DNA of 64,000 nucleotides from Turnera subulata (taxonomy: Eukaryota > Streptophyta > Magnoliopsida > Malpighiales > Passifloraceae). The stretch covers positions 124,001 through 188,000 of the forward strand of contig JAKUCV010002329.1 of assembly GCA_028386065.3 (NCBI GenBank), given 5' to 3'. How positions within the stretch are numbered: position 1 is the first letter of the stretch; each line of letters begins with the position of its first letter. The position numbers and the translations under genes were made by a program. Shown here in pieces: positions 22,215-34,385 of this stretch. The notes under the pieces were generated by a model. The model saw only the letters and a list, made by a program, of their open reading frames with translations, was not told the DNA's origin and did no database searches.

Positions 22215-22867
22215 TGTGAAGGCCGTATCCCAATTTAATAAAATAAAAATAATTTAAATGAAAGAGAATTACAAAAATACCCTTGAAACTCGGGATACAA
22301 ATACCGGTGCTTCAGCACACAATCATTTTCCATAGAAATTTATTAACGCCGAGATGTCATAAAATGAAAGAAGTAAGCCGACTTAACAAATCATAAGCCA
22401 CCACGGCATCACGCCGAAATACCATCACAAAATTAAACTCCGGCAAAACGCCGATAAAGAAATAAAACATTTATGACATCTCAAATTAATTCTCATGCAG
22501 CGGATGATAAAATAATGTAAAAATCAAGGTAGAAAATAACATGCATATGGGCCCTATGGATCCAACCGAGAGATGATGCACAACTACCTGTTGGAGTATC
22601 TGCGTCTGAACTCCGAGTCGAGGATAAGGTGAGGACAACCCGCTAGCTAAGGTCTGAAAAAAAAATGGTGGCGATTATGTGAGTCGCCTACTCAACGAAC
22701 ATTAAAAGTCTATGTATACATGAAAGTGAAGTCATGCTCGTAGGGTGAGTAGTTCACGAGCACAACTACAGCATACAAGCAATATCAGAATCACACACCA
22801 ACACATAAACACCTTATTGTGTCATTTTTCTTATTATTTTTGATTCAATGTATTTTATTATTTCTAA

Positions 22868-22909
<42 letters not shown>

Positions 22910-25465
22910 GTGCCCTCTACTGTGAGTCAAGTCTCGGTAGCGCATCTGATCAGATCCGGGTGTGAAACCCAACTGTCGAACCTCAGAAGGGGTAGATTCT
23001 GAGGTCTAAAACCACCGATAAATCTCGAGTGGCTAGCTGAGGGTGCACTTAGACACACCTAACTGGTGCAAGTCTTCCAGGGGTGCACCTACATCCCCTG
23101 GGATACCATGCTAAACAGCATAAAGTGACTTGAGGGTACCCAACCCTCCCTCGGGGCTACCAGCCGACTCCATAGTGGAATTAATATTTTATTCTTAATT
23201 ACACTTTTACATTTCTGTTGAAATACATTATGCTTTCCAGGGATGTGTGAATTCTATGTGTTTTGTTTCATCCGGGCCTTCGGCCCATAACCACACACTA
23301 TCACTAAAACATAATACATGTTATTTTCAATCACGATTCCTCATATAGAAATTAGGCATGTGAGAACAATCAGGTATACAATTCCAATCCGCATGTAGCA
23401 AACAAGGCAAGTAAATAAACAAACCACACCAACATGCATTCACAAAACATATATAAAAGACTTGTAATGTCACCTCAAAAATGCAGATTATGACTTCTCC
23501 CATATCTGAGTCTACAGCTCCAGAGGTATCTCTCGTGCCTGAATACCGGTACATAATATAATCACTAAACCAATTTTTTAGAAGTAAAAACGTGTATGCA
23601 TGCTAAAGGTGTGCTCCAATCGATTAACTCCCGACCCTAACTATCTGATTATAAGATTTCTGGTCTAAGCCCAAAAGAATATTTCTCATCAATAACTCTA
23701 AAGAAAAAGGAATCTAAGGTTCGCCGGTCTAAGTCCATAAACAATTCTCAGGCCTAAGGCCCACTAAACCCTTAATCATGAATTCCGGGCCGAGGGCCCA
23801 CTTTCCTAAATTCATATTTACCGATTATGAAATTGGGCTTCGAGTCCGTTCCTTTAAGTCCGTAAATTAAACCATCCGTGATTAGGCCTTAAGTCCATAT
23901 CTTTAAGTCTATGAAACGTTCTAACTTCAAAATGCGATTATCGGGCTTGGGCTCGGTTTTTCCTAAAACCGTTCTAAGGTTGGTCCCGAGCCCAAGAATT
24001 TATCGGCCTAAAGTTCTATCCGTGTCGGTAATTCTTCCCGGCCACACACACTAACTCTCCACTCTCGGTAACCCACAATTCACGTTATATATATATTTAT
24101 ATAAATATGTATTTCGATAAATAATTCAAAATTCATATACAAGACAAAACCGAGACAAAACAAAGGATAAATACTGTTTAAGCAAGAAATATATATCGTT
24201 GGACAGAATCCGAGCCTTCGTCGGAAAATTCCCGAGCCTCGCCGGAACAGTACATGCTCCCCGGATTCCGGTCAACTTCTCCGGAAAACAGGTCAAAACG
24301 AGCAAATAGAGCCCCAACAACACTGCTACCACCACCAATCTGCTACCATCCAACAATCGACCACTTCACAACCAAAACGATCACAGGCAGCAACAAGAAT
24401 TTAGGAAATTGGCATAGAATCCTTATCGGGATAGAACAAATAAGCCGTCACTGTCCACCGTCCACAGCTCCAAGACGAACCCAGCCGACGTGCCGAATCG
24501 CGTGTCTGCAAGCTCTGCCACCGGAGACCAGAACCACCAGCAACAGACCGCCATAAAAAACACATCGCAACCCCTTGTCGTCCGTCCCAAAATCCGACCA
24601 TAGAAACCCCCCACGCGTACGTCGAGCACACCACCCAACAATAACCGGCCACCAACGAGTGCACACATGCACTGAAACCAAATCAACACAAAACCTACAA
24701 ATCGAGAAGGACGAAGAGGAGAGAATCAAGAGAGGAAGGAACTGGCGGCTTACCTTGTCGAGGTTGCAGCCGCACGCGAGACAGGTCCCAAGTTCGCTCT
24801 TGGTTTCTCTCGATTGTAACCGGCCTAGTCGACCTCAGATCCTCGCCGTTCAAACTGCGACGGCAGTGGCTCAAAAGAAAGAAGAATGGAGAGGTGGCGG
24901 CGACGGTTTTTTGTGTGAGGAAGGAGAGGGGACGAGATGGTGTGGGTGATGGTAGACGGGTGTGAAACTGAAAAGAGAAGAAAAGGAGGAGTTAAGGAAA
25001 GAGAGAGGAGAAGATCGTGGGGTTGATGATCGTTGATGGCGTTAGTGGAGGCAAGAGCCATTGTGGAAGACAGTGCTATTGAGGATGGCGGCGGCAGAGT
25101 GGAGAAGAAACGGGAAGAAAGAAAAAGAAAGGAGAAGGAGAAAAGAAAGAAAGAAAAGAAGAAGAGGGAGAGGGTCGCGCGCGCCTGGCTTGACCTAGCC
25201 AGCCAGACGACGTGTCGTCTGGTTTGGCTTGGTCAACCCGCCAGGTTGACTTTTTTTTTCAACCTAAAACGACGTAGTTTAAACTAAAACTACGATAAAC
25301 CTTGTGTTTCATCCCGAAACACGTTTTAGGTCCGACAAAGCTCATATACGACATATTACCTCTTATACTTAATAAACCCAATGGAAAATAAATTAATTTT
25401 ATTTCCATTACCGGAATCTGAATTTTTTTTCTTTAAAATCAAAAACGATAAACCGGGGCGTTACA
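22215..25465 (-). repeat. RT2 5' LTR
   Basis: About 3.25 kb, the fuller of the two copies. It holds two blocks absent from the 3' LTR (about 23318-23392 and 23668-23728), each bounded by short direct repeats (CATGT and GGTCTAAG). It carries a (TTA)n microsatellite at 22866-22907. The GC-rich leader at about 24250-25230 produces long chance frames on both strands. Confidence 0.85.
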
Positions 25466-25470
25466 TTTGA

Positions 25471-27270
25471 GTTACTAGAAGAGGCCAAGTAGTCAGGTAT
25501 ATAAGGCTTATACGGTGATGGGCTCCGAAAAGATGAGTTTTGGGTTGAGAGTGTGCCTGGGTACGGTACTAAGGCTCTAGTAAATGGGCTTGAGATAATG
25601 GGCTCAACATATGGTGAGTTGGAACTATTATCAATGGGTTCACTAGGGCTGACATGGGTATGTTGTAGTGTGGTGAGTGGCGCCGCCAACTCATGTGTGG
25701 GATTGAGTGTCTGAGTCATAATAGGATTAGATGCTGGTTGGGATAATTCAGAAAGTATTGGTGTTGGGCTGAGGGATTGGTCAAATTCAAATCTCTACCT
25801 TATAAGAGGAGGTGACTGGTTTGCCTAATAATAGGATAGAGATTAAATGGGTCCTCTAAAACTGAACCAATTGAAAAATTCGATTAGTTAGGACTAGAGG
25901 TTTGTCTGGGGTTTTGTGGGGATTGAGAAGCACTCCCACTGCCAAACTGATCCACTTTTCTGACTGTAGTGGTTTTAGACGCGCCACCATCAGAGTCGAC
26001 GCCGGTGGAAGCCAGATTATGCCATGTCCAATCCTGAGGGTCATATTGCGACTCCATGATGCCGATTTCACATGCCCGTCCACCAATCTTAACTTGAACT
26101 GCACGATTAATCTGGGACATGGAACTAGTCAAGATTAGAACTTCTGCAACATCAAACCTTGCCTGACTGCCAGTCTCTGTACTCCAATCCATGAATCACC
26201 AACCTTAGAGGATATGTATTTGAAGAATTCCTTGGTCCACACGTGAGGTGGAACACCGCGGACAAGGATCCAACAAAGTCGATTACAAACAGCATCCCCT
26301 TCCTTCTATGGCCTAAAGACCTTAAAAGAATGCTCTACACTAGACTGTTTATCATTGAAGAATTGAAGCATCGACTCAGGGTCATGGAAACGAAGAAGAA
26401 AGGAACCAATAAGGATGATGCTAAACCAGCTACTCTAAAGCCTCCCTGATTTTGCTACACGGCATAGGGCTCTGCAGTACGCCCAAAATAAAGTGTTGAA
26501 GCCAAACCAACGATTCATCCTTTTGAATATAAGTCTAGCAAACCAAGGGTACAGCGGGCACTGGTTTGCTTGCCTTCCTAGTTCTCACCACAGCAACATA
26601 CGACTTATCACTGACCAAACCATCATCATAGGAATAAGGCCTCTGCACATAACCGGACTGACTCATAAGTTGAGCATTGAAAACTTTACGACCCTTTGCA
26701 ATAGAAGCCGAGATATTTCCTCCATCCACTTGCATCGAGCAGATGCACTGGATAGTTTTATGGGTATCGATATTGTTCCTAAACCTAGCAAAGGCAAACC
26801 TCATTCCCTTCATGTTCATCTTTGAAGAGATGAACACGACCTCACCAAACTTGGACATCACCGAATGTACATAAGTTGGAAGCCATCTAGCCGGCAAGTT
26901 CTCTATGTAAATACTAATAGCTTGGTTATTTTCAACTGCATTCTGAACTATCTTCCTACCCCACTTAGAGATATACAACGGCTTGTTTTTAGGTTTTTCA
27001 TGTGGCGTGGGTGGGAGGTGAGCCCTATGGTTCCGCCTGTTAATAGGAATGGTTGTTGTACCCGTTACGTATAAATGGGGAGCTGGTGGTTGATTGAGTG
27101 ACGAAGTCTCTGAATGGATTCTCAAATTAGTGTTTGTATATGGATTTGTGTGGGTACGGTGGTGTGTCGGTGGTGGTGGGGCTGTGGGAATGCGGCTAGG
27201 TGGTGGTGGTGGTATGGTTGGAAGGCCAGGGGACATGGGGTGGTAGGGGAAGGGTTGGGAGGGTTGGGAG
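25471..27270 (-). pseudogene. LINE-B ORF1 with RRM domain, broken
   Basis: Minus-strand ORF1 of a second L1-like element, likely start ATG at 27236. After a Pro/Thr-rich leader comes an RRM (about 26925-26680) with RNP2-like 'IYIENL' and RNP1-like 'MRFAFARF'. Then follows a DUF4283-type block ('RGVPPHVWTKEFFKYI', about 26270-26200; 'DVAEVLILTSS') and a Ser/Pro-rich tail (25719-25471). Several stops and shifts disrupt it. RT2 cuts the tail at 25466. The 5' edge at 27270 is fixed by the host duplication AATTGC (27271-27276 and 13534-13539). ORF1 proteins of this kind bind element RNA. Confidence 0.8.
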
Positions 27271-27704
27271 AATTGCATTGGTACCTTGCCCATCAGGGGT
27301 TTGCAATAAGCCAAAGGGATATCATAGGCTCATACCCAGAGGGGAGATTGAAAAATCTCCATATCAGAGGGTTGTTCATGTCCTTGGATATCTCTCAACA
27401 GAACAATCTGGTTAACAAAATCCCAAGGCTCTTGCTCTCGCACACATTCCTTGTCTCGCCAGTGAAAGAGTTGGAAAACAAAGAGATTTTTGTCCAGCTG
27501 AGAAATTTTCATATCATGGATAGATTTCTACACCTGCTTCATAGTCCTCATAAAAGCTTGGGCATTGAAAGGTCGTTCTGTCCATACTGTCCCGACCAAG
27601 CAAGTGGTGTCTTCATAAAAAACTAGCGATTCCAATTCATCCACACTCGAATTGTGAACGGTTTTTGACCCCTTATCACGCCCATAAACTACATCTTTCG
27701 CCAT
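27271..27704 (-). pseudogene. LINE-A ORF1, N-terminal part (DUF4283)
   Basis: Starts at the ATG at 27704. The minus-strand frame contains 'KNLFVFQLFHWRDKECV' and 'GPW/EPWDF' type sequence, then 'FQSPLWV', a TGA-type interruption and 'YDIPLAYCKPLMGK'. This is the N-terminal half of the DUF4283 domain. It breaks at GCAATT, where LINE-B is inserted, and resumes in the right frame at 13539. There are in-frame stops near 27520 and 27330, so it is dead. Confidence 0.8.
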
Positions 27705-29700
27705 TAAGCCCTAGTAGTAAAGGTAGATAAACCCTAGAAAAGAGAGAAAAGTCTCAACCTGAGAGAGAGACCCGAAAAAGTCAGGCAGATGCATTGAAAT
27801 TTAAATATCCGTAAAGAAATTTTCAAATAAATTTTGGAAATCCAGCTTTACACGCTTTGACTCTATTTTTTTTTTTTTTTTTGGTTCCCATTCAAAATTA
27901 AGACAGGCTTGCCAATTTTGTATTCAACTCCAAGGCCCACCGTACATGTTTAGGGCAATTGTTAATTGATCAATGGCACTAATCCGACAAACTAAACTGT
28001 AGATGATGCTCATTTTTGTCAATTTGTGTGATATATATGTAGCCTTATAATTAGGGCTCAAGTCACGTGCTTTGTTAATTCAGAGTAGAACAACAAGACC
28101 AGATAAATGATGATGGACGTCAATTCTAGTCCTCCTGGATTGCTGGCTGCTTCTAAAACGCTGGCAGCTCTAATCACTCTTGGATCCACCGTCCGCATGA
28201 ACTATTCAGCCACAGACCTTCCTGAAAAATACTACTAATATTTATTCCTCTAATTTTTTTAAAAAAAGAGGAGAGAATTAATATGAACTAGTACGTATTG
28301 CATTGCATCTTTGTACAATTTCCAACTAATGGAATTGAGTTGAAGAGAAAGAAATAAAATTAAGCAATCACTGGATTCTTCGAGGTTCAGGTTATCTGTT
28401 CAGCTGAAGACCTGAAGTTCTACATCACATTAATTTGTTTAGGTTTGGATTTGTCTTGCAAGTTACAACTATATCCGGACATTAATAATGGATACTCACT
28501 GTATTGTTGTAGGCTATTAAAGCAGTCCAAATCTGTGGCATCCAATATGCTAAGCATGAAATGTGCTCTAGGTTCTAATTGTCCACAGTATCTTGAAGAA
28601 CCTTTCAATGCTTCATATATCCCTATTAATGCACCTCATGGAACATGATTAGCTTGGGACCATTGAAAACATATGTGTTGGGTGATTGAGCTTTCTTTGC
28701 CAGAGAAGCATCATGTTCTTTTAATTAATGGTACCTGTATAAGCTGTTTGGTCAGATTAATCCAATGTAGCAGTATATGAGTAACGGTAGCAACTGATTC
28801 AAGACCAAAAGAAAATCCACTAGGAAGACATTTGTTTCTGTAGAGCAGATGAAATTGCGTCGGATATGTGTAAATATGGATTAGTTCTTAGGAGTATCTT
28901 TAAAGGTTCTGTTTGTTTAGACGAAGGGTAGTACGAAATTATTTTGGTTCCACAACAAGTTGACTCCACTGCTATATCTACAAATCAAATTAATTTTTTG
29001 TCAATTAAAAAAATTCTAAAAGAGGCAGCCAATAACAAAACCCTTGGACGTCAATGAAGATGGTCCATTTGTCTCGCAACTGGGATTTGGGACCATTTGA
29101 CATGCATAAAATGATCTTAAAAAAAGGGAGAGTAAAATATAACATAAGCTGGCCTAAACAAGATAGAGACGACAGGATCTGGTATAAACCATATACTTAT
29201 AAAAAGCTATGGTACTATTGGTAGCTGTTAACATTTGCAAGTCTGGTTGTTTTGGTAAAGTTAAAGAAACCAAATCTCTTTTTAATTTACAGGTCTAGAG
29301 GTAGAGACTTTGACAAGCGCAGCAAGTTCCTTGTTCCTTTTAAGCAATGAATTATTGTCACCCTCTCCATGATACCCCGTACTGCATCTTGGGATTAGGA
29401 GAGAGTCATCATGGATGGACTATTGAGCAGTTAAAGGCACACAAAAAGTTGGGGAATGAAGGGTCCATAAGAGGGCTGGCATTGGCACCACCACCATCAT
29501 CCCCACATTCCCTTCTCGATTCTCAGAACTATATACTACTAATAATTCTAATGTAGACAGCGTTAGGAGGGAGTCATTGTCACCCTTTGTGCTCACATTA
29601 CCCCAAAAGCAGTACCCCTCACAAGAGGGTTGTATGTATGGCAGACCCCAACCCACCCATGTTACCACTCTCTTTGCCTTGTCCCACCTCCCACCCCCCT
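27705..29700. other. LINE-A 5' UTR remnant and intergenic region upstream of the glycosylase gene
   Basis: 27705 to about 27780 looks like LINE 5' leader ('AACCCTAG' and GAGA repeats on the plus strand). A run of 16 T lies near 27869. From about 28000 to 29700 I see no gene. The small frames at 28420-28648 and 29347-29668 overlap on opposite strands with no domain. This stretch probably includes the promoter of the downstream gene. Confidence 0.5.
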
Positions 29701-29702
29701 AG

Positions 29703-29710
29703 TTTATAAA
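29703..29710 (+). promoter_or_regulatory. Probable TATA box of the glycosylase gene
   Basis: TTTATAAA lies about 190 bases before the ATG at 29901. It is followed by a CT-rich leader (CTCTCTCTCTCCCTCC near 29766), which is common in plant 5' UTRs. Expected start of transcription is about 29735 (inference). Confidence 0.5.
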
Positions 29711-29900
29711 CCCCACACCATCCTTCTTCCCAAACCCTCCTTAAGTCCTTTGCCAATTCATTGCCTCTCTCTCTCCCTCCAGTTACACTAGCTAGACACA
29801 CAATCCCATAATTGCATATCTCCAATCTCTCCCACATACTAGTAATTCCTTGTGCCAGCCAAACCCATTCAATATCTCTTACCACATAGACACTTCCCAA

Positions 29901-31881
29901 ATGTGTTCCTCTAAATCTAGGGTGCACCAAGGCACCACCAACATTGTTGCCAAAATTAATGGACGTCCAGTCCTTCAACCAAAGTCCAATCAAGTCCCCA
30001 GCCTGGAGAGGCGCAATTCACTTAAAAAGAATCCACCAAAGTCTCCCACTCTGCAACCTGCACTACCTCCACCTTTATCGCCACCACCAACTGCTACTGC
30101 AGGTAATAAAGCTAAGCCTTCATTGTTGTCCCCTCCCATTTCACCCAAGCTGAGGTCACCGCGACCACCCGCTGTTAAAAGAGGGAGTGACTCCAATGTT
30201 TTAAATAGCTCCTCCGAGAAGGTCATGACACCGAGGAGCACAACCAGAGCTGCTGCTAGTATGGTCAAGAAGTCCAGGAAAACTAGCGTTGCTGGAGTTG
30301 CACATTCTGTCGAACCATGTGGAATGAAACACTCTTCTTCCTCCATAACAGTAGAGGCTCCAGGAAGTATTGCTGCTGCAAGAAGGGAACAAGTAGCCAT
30401 CATGCAAGAACAAAGAAAATCACGAATTGCTCATTATGGAAGAACAAAATCTTCAAAGTATCATGGAAAGATTGTTCCGGTTGATCTCCGTGCTGCTACT
30501 TCTCGAGAGGAAAAGAGATGCAGCTTTATCACTCCTAATTCAGGTACTACTAAAAAGAAATAATTTTAGCAGAATACATATTACCCATCATTTAATAGCA
30601 TTGAGTTCATCTGTTAACTTACGGATGTGAAAATTAAGCACGCTTTTGTGTTCCTTTTGTTTTCATTTCTGCAGATCCTATCTATGTTGCCTACCATGAT
30701 GAAGAATGGGGAGTTCCTGTCCATGATGACAAGTAAACTCCTGATTCTCCCTAATTTTCATGAACAGGGTAAAGTCATTAAACTGACATGTTACATACTT
30801 TTTTTTTTTTTTGCTATGTACAGGATGTTGTTTGAATTGCTTGTACTCACTGGTGCACAAGTTGGATCAGATTGGACTTCAGTCCTGAAGAAACGCCAAG
30901 CCTTCAGGTGGGTCTGCGTCTCAATATATATGTGGTTGGTAAATCAACAGGTTTCTCCCTATGATTAATTGAAAATTTTCCAGAAAGATTAATAATAGTG
31001 GTTACGGGACATTGTTGCTGCAGGGATGCCTTTTCTGGCTTTGATGCAGAAATTGTTGCTAAACTCTCTGAGAAGAAAATAATGTCAATCAGCGCTGAGT
31101 ATGGCATAGACACAAGCCTAGTTCGAGGAGTCGTGGACAACGCTAGCCGAGTCCTCCAGGTAATTATGGGCAATGGAGCTTGCAGTTGTAGTAGTCAGAG
31201 AACAGTGTTTGTATTGTAACAGGTTACCATCAAAACATATCTTGGATATTGCATATATCATATCACCTGCTACACCATGAATGTACATATATACGTACAA
31301 CCTATTTATAGAGATACTCTATCAAATCTTATCTCATAACAGGTCTAAAAAATATTGCAACATATCAAAATCATTATTTTCAACACTAACTCGTCTCTAA
31401 TTCATGCGTACACTATTTAGAACTTGAATTACCCTTTTTTCCTATGGACTTTATGTGATACCGAAGGTATATTATTATTTTCTTCAAAAGCAAACTAAAG
31501 GATGATTATGTGCAAGATATATATATTTTTTTTGGTTGAAATATGTGCAAGATATATTGTTAACCCCTTTTAATGATCCGATTCGACATGCAGATTAAAA
31601 GGGAATTCGGGTCATTTAACAAGTACCTGTGGGGATTTGTTAATCACAAGACTATCTGCACCCAATACAAGTCATGCCAAAAGATCCCAGTCAAGACCTC
31701 AAAATCAGAGACCATAAGCAAAGACATGGTGAAGAGAGGTTTCAGGCTGGTTGGTCCAACTGTAATTCACTCCTTCATGCAAGCTGCTGGCCTCAGCAAT
31801 GACCACTTGATCACTTGTCCAAGATACCTTGAATGTATTGCCTTGGCATCTCAACATTCTACTCTGGCCCCTGCTTTGTAA
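29901..31881 (+). CDS. DNA-3-methyladenine glycosylase I family protein (TAG-like), five exons
   Basis: Exons 29901-30543, 30675-30732, 30824-30907, 31024-31159 and 31594-31881 give an uninterrupted 402-residue protein; every intron is GT...AG. The enzyme excises alkylated adenine in base-excision repair. The plant-specific N-terminus (residues 1 to about 205: 'MCSSKSRV', 'RINGRPVLQP'-like 'KINGRPVLQP', 'LERRNSLKKN') is Pro/Ser-rich and basic, suggesting nuclear targeting. The glycosylase domain then shows 'RCSFITPNSDPIYVAYHDEE' across the exon 1/2 join, 'LFELLVLTGAQVGSDW', and 'FMQAAGLSNDHLITC'. The Cys and His of the first motif and the His and Cys of the last match the zinc site of E. coli Tag. 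The ATG at 29901 is the first in frame and matches plant family starts. The gene appears intact. Confidence 0.93.
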
Positions 31882-34103
31882 AATATATACTTACTATAAG
31901 TTTTCAGTTAACTACTAGTGAAGTGTTGAAATAGAAACTGGAAAGGAACAAGACGATTAAGAAGCCAAGGTGCCACTGCCACATATGATATATACTACCT
32001 ACACCTGAAACAAGAAGTTTAGTTGATTGTCTAACCACAGTGAATAGTTAGTGCGCTCCTCTGTAATTTGGTGTTACTAGTGAGATTTTATGCGGGAGTT
32101 TTGATGGCATTGAAGGGGCTGATATGGCAATGGAATGATGAACAGAAACATTAGAAGCGTATGGAAAGTGGGGGCAGATGGAAACAAATTCCATGTAAGT
32201 GGGCATGCGTGTGGTTCAACTTCCAATATTTTTAAATTGTATGACCACAAACAAGCGCCTTCAATTACCCTTGGGGCCTGGCAATGGAAGGATAATCACT
32301 GTGAAAGCTCTTGGGCCTGACCTCCTAAATATTCTCTACTATTGCTGCTGCACTAGGATGCCTGGATCAGATAAGAACCGGCAGTCCTGATGTCCTAAGG
32401 ATAAAGCTTCAGTGCTCAGAAGATGCCCAACTTTTGATCCTTTCAAGGCCAAGTATAAGACATGTTGCTGACGAATCTCATTAATGTCTAAACAAATATG
32501 CCATGAAATGGTCATTGTATCACTGTGATTTGCTATGTTCTAACTCCTAGAGGGTAGTTTGAGTTTGTGCACTAGGAATCAAATGTAGTTTCAGTGTGTT
32601 TCTATAAGAAGCATGCATTTGCTTCTAAGCTAAATATATGGACATTTGCTGATCAATGGATGCCCAGTTGTTCTGTGTGCATCAAATGAAAGCTAATACA
32701 CTCTACGGTGAGGGACAGCTCAAGGACTAGTAGCTAGCTTGCTCAAGGAAGTATGTACAATTGAAAGGTAGATCATGCTAATTAGTCGCACTCCAAAGAG
32801 AATTTCTAGACTGTAAGCATGAGACAATGCACATAAAATTTTAAATGTGAAATGCATTGCTAAAACTTCTGGAGGGATAATAATAATCATTTACTGTAGT
32901 CCAATTGACACCTTACCAATTCTTGCGCAAATACGAAAGTTACAAATAGATTGAAGTTCAACCGTGACTGCAAACTAAAGTTGATAGCGGCTGCATAAGA
33001 GCATCTCAATTCTCAGACTCCAAGAAGCATCTCCTCCATGTGCCCTCAGCAACTTTATTGCACATTTTAACATCAAACCTTTGTGCAGAAATATACTCTA
33101 CTAGGTGCGTGAACATGCATTATGATTAGTGACAGTTATGTCTAACACTTTTACGATACATACCAAGGAGAACCCAAGGCAGGGACCTAGCTCTAGAGCT
33201 CTTCGTCTTTCGACCTATAGTGCCAGTCTCATAGTAGCAAGACTAAAATTTTCGGCTCGGTCACAACCAAACTTTCCGGCCCTGCCCGATTTTTCCAAAA
33301 CTTGTTTCGGGATCTTTCCGAACCCGAAAAATTACGAAAAAAATATGGACGCGTAGCATTTTTTTGGTGCAAATATATTTTCAAGATAAATTGTAAAAAG
33401 ACCAAAATACCTTTGGTCAAACTTATTTGACCCATGGCTTCATGCCATTCTGGACTTTTTTTTGAAAATTCTCAAAAATTATCCGGAGTTCCGGAGACAC
33501 TTTTGACACTTTCTTAGGCTATTCCCGGGTTTATTCTACCATGTGGAACCATCCTTTTGACAAAAAAAAACTCTCTGTGAAGACGGCAGCGAAATTCGGG
33601 TACTAACATGTATTTTTTAGAAAATTTCGAAAATATTCCGGGAAGGCCGGGGATACTTATGATGCATCGTAACAGTAACTATGGACCCCCCGCGTACCTA
33701 AGAAGAATATTTTTAGATTTTTAGACTGTAAGATGTAACGAAATGCGGACGCAATGGAAGACAAAGACACGAAAATGGACAGGCAAAATCTGGATGCTAA
33801 CAGATTTATCTCCCATTGGGATGGTTTCAAAGAAAGACATCCCATTGTTCAAGACTTGCATCTAAATTTTGCCCATTGGAGGACTCTAATGCATGTGAGT
33901 CAACGAGTACTTTTGGGTTTTTTTAAGGTCTCCTCAGGGTTAAAGACTATGCAAGACTTTAAAGACTCAACAATATTTTTTGATTTTTTCCAAGATTTTA
34001 ATACCTAAGACATTACTATGCCAAAGGTTTATAGACTCGAAAAGGGATGGCAATATTTCCACAACTCTTCCAAAAGGCGGTAATATACTGCAGGAGAATA
34101 AAA
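31882..34103. other. Intergenic region, no gene seen
   Basis: 3' flank of the glycosylase gene, then AT-rich DNA. 33240-33560 has repeated CCGAAC/CCGG-type phrases typical of decayed transposon DNA, but I see no terminal repeats. Short frames at 32135-32390, 33129-33435 and 33657-34008 have no domains. Confidence 0.4.
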
Positions 34104-34385
34104 CCTCTCATCAGGGGAGGAAGAAACTTGGATACTGATCAGGGGAGAACAAAGCTAGGGTACTCTATAGGGGAGAACCAAGCTTGGCTTCTCATCAGGA
34201 GAGAACAAAACTTGGCTACTCGTCAAGGTAGGACAAAAATTGGCTACTCAGCAGGGGAAGGCAAAATTGGGTATTCCTCTCTCTCTCTCAAAATTGGCTA
34301 CTCAGCAGGGGAGGGCAAAATCAGGTATTCCACTCTCTCTCTCCCCCCCTCTCTCCCTCCCTCCCTCTCTCTCTCCCCCCTCCAT
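34104..34385 (+). repeat. Degenerate minisatellite and (CT)n tract
   Basis: About eight imperfect copies of a 26-32 bp unit resembling ATCAGGGGAGAACAAAGCTT plus GGCTACTC run from 34104 to about 34330, followed by CT-rich low-complexity sequence to 34385. Confidence 0.7.

Larger units (their letters stand above)
15368..25465 (-). mobile_element. RT2: non-autonomous Ty3/gypsy-type LTR retrotransposon with gag and antisense ORFs
   Basis: 10.1-kb element on the minus strand. The 5' LTR (22215-25465) and 3' LTR (15368-18463) both start TGTAACGCCCCGG and end TTCACA. The target duplication TTTGA is perfect (15363-15367 and 25466-25470). Order in element sense: 5' LTR, primer site, gag (22072-20758), then two ORFs on the opposite strand, purine tract, 3' LTR. 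There is no trace of protease, RT, RNase H or integrase. The insertion lies within LINE-B ORF1. Mobilisation would need enzymes from a related autonomous element (inference). RT1 shares the antisense ORFs and 3' end signature but not the LTR sequence. Confidence 0.9.

Noticed and set aside
29347..29668. Small frames just upstream of the glycosylase gene
   Set aside because: They overlap on both strands, have no domain, and sit in the promoter region of the downstream gene.
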